NCBI GenBank assembly: GCA_945916235.1 | Contig: CAMEGQ010000015.1 | Coordinates: 1 to 39,691 of the forward strand | Length of the DNA: 39,691 nt | DNA from: an uncultured Porphyromonadaceae bacterium | Lineage (GTDB): Bacteria > Bacteroidota > Bacteroidia > Bacteroidales > Muribaculaceae | Direction of reading: 5' to 3' | Part shown: one piece after another, positions 38,011-39,691 of the stretch | Position numbering within the stretch: position 1 is the stretch's first letter | Layout: every line of letters starts with the position of its first letter | The notes under the pieces: model-generated | Databases searched by the model: none | The model's input: the letters and a program-made list of their open reading frames with translations, nothing else | Told to the model about the DNA's origin: nothing | Translations under genes and position numbers: made by a program

Positions 38011-38017
38011 AGAATAG
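38011..38017 (-). promoter_or_regulatory. Candidate CTATTCT-type phage promoter on - strand
   Basis: CTATTCTTATTAAAG on - strand, 29 nt before ATG at 37988. Confidence 0.45.
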
Positions 38018-38105
38018 CCGTTGAGCTAATTGTCGGGGTAAAATAATAAAAGCACGATGCCCCCGCACAGTGCTTTGAGAGAGTTCCAATATGAAAAATC
38101 CATCG

Positions 38106-38187
38106 CGGAAGCAGAAGGACTCGAACCTACGAACTCCGGAGAGACCAGATTTACAGTCTGGCGCATTTGCCGCTTTGCTATACTTCC
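38106..38187 (-). tRNA. tRNA-Tyr(GTA)
   Basis: CCAGA-CTGTAAA-TCTGG anticodon arm, extra variable arm, GGTTCGAGTCC T-arm, acceptor GGAAGTA/TGCTTCC. Confidence 0.88.
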
Positions 38188-38278
38188 AGGTTGCCCATAG
38201 GTCTTGGTATGAAAGCGAATTTAACATCAAGGCAACTGACTTATGCCTATGGGCCGAGCATCTCTCTTGACATCTCGT

Positions 38279-38354
38279 TGGTGGCGCAGGGAGGACTCGA
38301 ACCTTCGACCTTTGGCTTATGAGGCCAACGAGCTACCAACTGCTCTATCGTGCT
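38279..38354 (-). tRNA. tRNA-CAU (Met/initiator-like), encoded CCA
   Basis: 76-nt cloverleaf; anticodon arm TTGGC-CTCATAA-GCCAA; D-stem GAGC/GCTC; acceptor stem has A.C mismatches. Confidence 0.82.
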
Positions 38355-38362
38355 ATAAAGTG

Positions 38363-38434
38363 AGGGCATGGTGGGGATCGAACCCACGACCTACCGGTTA
38401 ACAGCCGGTTGCTCTACCTCTGAGCTACAAACCC
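38363..38434 (-). tRNA. tRNA-Asn(GTT)
   Basis: ACCGG-CTGTTAA-CCGGT, T-arm GTGGG-TTCGATC-CCCAC, acceptor GGGTTTG/CATGCCC (one T.T mismatch). Confidence 0.85.
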
Positions 38435-38718
38435 GAATTGATACTGAAACAATCTAATAGGCATCCTCTCAGAAGTGGCGCCTCCACTATGTGAATCCCA
38501 CACCCAGCCTTCCGTAGCACGGAGTCAGCGTTTTGGTTCTCGGTATCACTATACCACAGTGAGTAACCGGCACTGGATGTGAGCCTATTTCGACCAGCAT
38601 CAACTCCCCTTCTTTTCTTTTCGTTTATCGCTTCCGGGGTCTTGCATCGGCCTTCTCGTTCACTAATTACATACCCTTCAGGCATTGGGTTTGGTTGAGG
38701 TATATTAGGGTCCGCTGG

Positions 38719-38958
38719 TTAGCGGTGGGTTTTCAGCGAGAGCCAACTCCAACTCTTTGTTCGCTTACCTTGGGTCTCTATCATTTCAACCGTCTTTACA
38801 CATAAGAATAGACCAAAGCTAATGTCACAGGTCATTCCATACCATACTTTTTTCGCAATTTTTTTAGGTATTCGACCTTTATAAAACCATAGTTCTTGCT
38901 TTGCAATAGATACTAATAAGTCGTCTTCTTGTGGCTTAGCTTCTTTAGTTTTTTTCAT
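38719..38958 (-). CDS. Small hypothetical protein
   Basis: 79 aa; ATG overlaps end of upstream gene. Confidence 0.5.
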   Translation of the reverse strand: MKKTKEAKPQEDDLLVSIAKQELWFYKGRIPKKIAKKVWYGMTCDISFGLFLCVKTVEMIETQGKRTKSWSWLSLKTHR

Positions 38959-39445
38959 CCGGCAGGCACTTGGAGCCGAAAAGTTCTTCCATCAGCGTCT
39001 TTTCTAACATCGCCAGCTTATAATTTTCATCTTCTGTACGGGTTTTTGTAATTAACCCTATGGCGTGGTCGTAGATACTGCGCACTTCTTTACGACTCAC
39101 CGTCAGCATTTCCTCTCCCTCCGCGTCCTTGCACTCTCCACGGTAAAGTTCATGCAGAGCATCAGAGCGGCCTTGATAATAGCCATAGTCGCTATCATCT
39201 TCCTCTAAATGCTCATTAATATAATCATCTGCATCTGCGCACAGCCGGCAAAAGAGTTGGCGGTTAACTTTGAGTGTCCTATCATCTTCTGCGTCCTTCT
39301 CTTGCTTACCGAGGGCGAAGGCGCGGTCAAAAGCGTCAAAGAATGCGGAGATTATCATTACGTGTCCTCGGTCTAACATGCCATGTCTGTTGCAGAATGT
39401 TCTCCACTCCTGCTCTCGTTTCTGTTCGTATTCTTGTCGTGTCAT
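38945..39445 (-). CDS. Hypothetical acidic protein
   Basis: 166 aa; operonic. Confidence 0.65.
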   Translation of the reverse strand: MTRQEYEQKREQEWRTFCNRHGMLDRGHVMIISAFFDAFDRAFALGKQEKDAEDDRTLKVNRQLFCRLCADADDYINEHLEEDDSDYGYYQGRSDALHELYRGECKDAEGEEMLTVSRKEVRSIYDHAIGLITKTRTEDENYKLAMLEKTLMEELFGSKCLPDEKN

Positions 39446-39448
39446 AAT

Positions 39449-39622
39449 TCAAATAATGATGGTTGTTTTTTGGTCGTAAATCTTGGCGAACAAAAATCCT
39501 ATCGCAAAGGCGTAGGCGTTGAGCCAGCCGATGCCGATGTGTCGAAAAATGCTGTTTGCGATACTGCATAGTGTCATTGTCAGTACGCAATTGCCGATTA
39601 TTTTCCAGTATCCTTTTTTCAT
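39449..39622 (-). CDS. Small membrane protein (57 aa), absent from ORF track
   Basis: Manual translation MKKGYWKIIGNCVLTMTLCSIANSIFRHIGIGWLNAYAFAIGFLFAKIYDQKTTIII*; stop 3 nt before next ATG. Confidence 0.6.
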   Translation of the reverse strand: MKKGYWKIIGNCVLTMTLCSIANSIFRHIGIGWLNAYAFAIGFLFAKIYDQKTTIII

Positions 39623-39626
39623 CTTT

Positions 39627-39691
39627 CTACTGGTTAGGGTTTACAAATTTCCTTACCATTTGATTGAATTCCGCCGCCATACGCTCGAAGG
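39627..39691 (-). CDS. C-terminal end of truncated CDS (…FERMAAEFNQMVRKFVNPNQ*)
   Basis: Open frame from window end to TAG; 4-nt gap to next gene. Confidence 0.55.
   Translation of the reverse strand, partial: FERMAAEFNQMVRKFVNPNQ

Noticed and set aside
37985-38230. 81-aa - strand ORF
   Set aside because: Covers the entire tRNA-Tyr gene; a tRNA-derived spurious ORF
38425-38685. 86-aa - strand ORF
   Set aside because: Runs into tRNA-Asn and has no recognisable family or operonic spacing; kept only as an unexplained segment
1-39691. CRISPR arrays, rRNA genes or IS elements
   Set aside because: No regularly spaced repeats, rRNA-like sequence or transposase was seen; the GIY-YIG gene is the only mobile-type gene besides the integrase

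Overview
The window looks like part of a tailed-phage (or prophage) genome, probably infecting a Bacteroidota host. The host inference rests on two TTTG-N19-TAnnTTTG promoters. Roughly 1-35.6 kb is on the + strand: tail/baseplate genes (98-7957), ThyX-like and class II ribonucleotide reductase genes, and a large replication/recombination block (gp32-like SSB, SbcD/SbcC-like pair, RuvC-like resolvase, sigma factor, DnaB-like helicase, DnaG-like primase, DnaE in two separate ORFs, Pif1/Dda-like helicase, guanylate kinase, DnaQ-like exonuclease). These are followed by packaging and lysis genes (TerS-like, spanin-like candidates, amidase, GIY-YIG endonuclease, TerL) and a convergent block on the - strand (tyrosine recombinase, three tRNAs, small unknown ORFs). 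Main second-look items: (1) DnaE is broken beside its catalytic PDxDxDF motif, with a helicase gene between the halves and intein (Hint)-like sequence at both broken ends, apparently lacking canonical splicing residues; (2) a CTATTCT-type motif recurs 21-30 nt upstream of first genes of late-type units on both strands, a candidate promoter for the phage sigma factor; (3) a phage tRNA-CAU has an initiator-like D-stem and an acceptor stem weakened only by A.C mismatches; (4) the integrase has a long leader with hairpins, tiny ORFs and repeated ATACATAA sites. All calls are by eye, with no database search.
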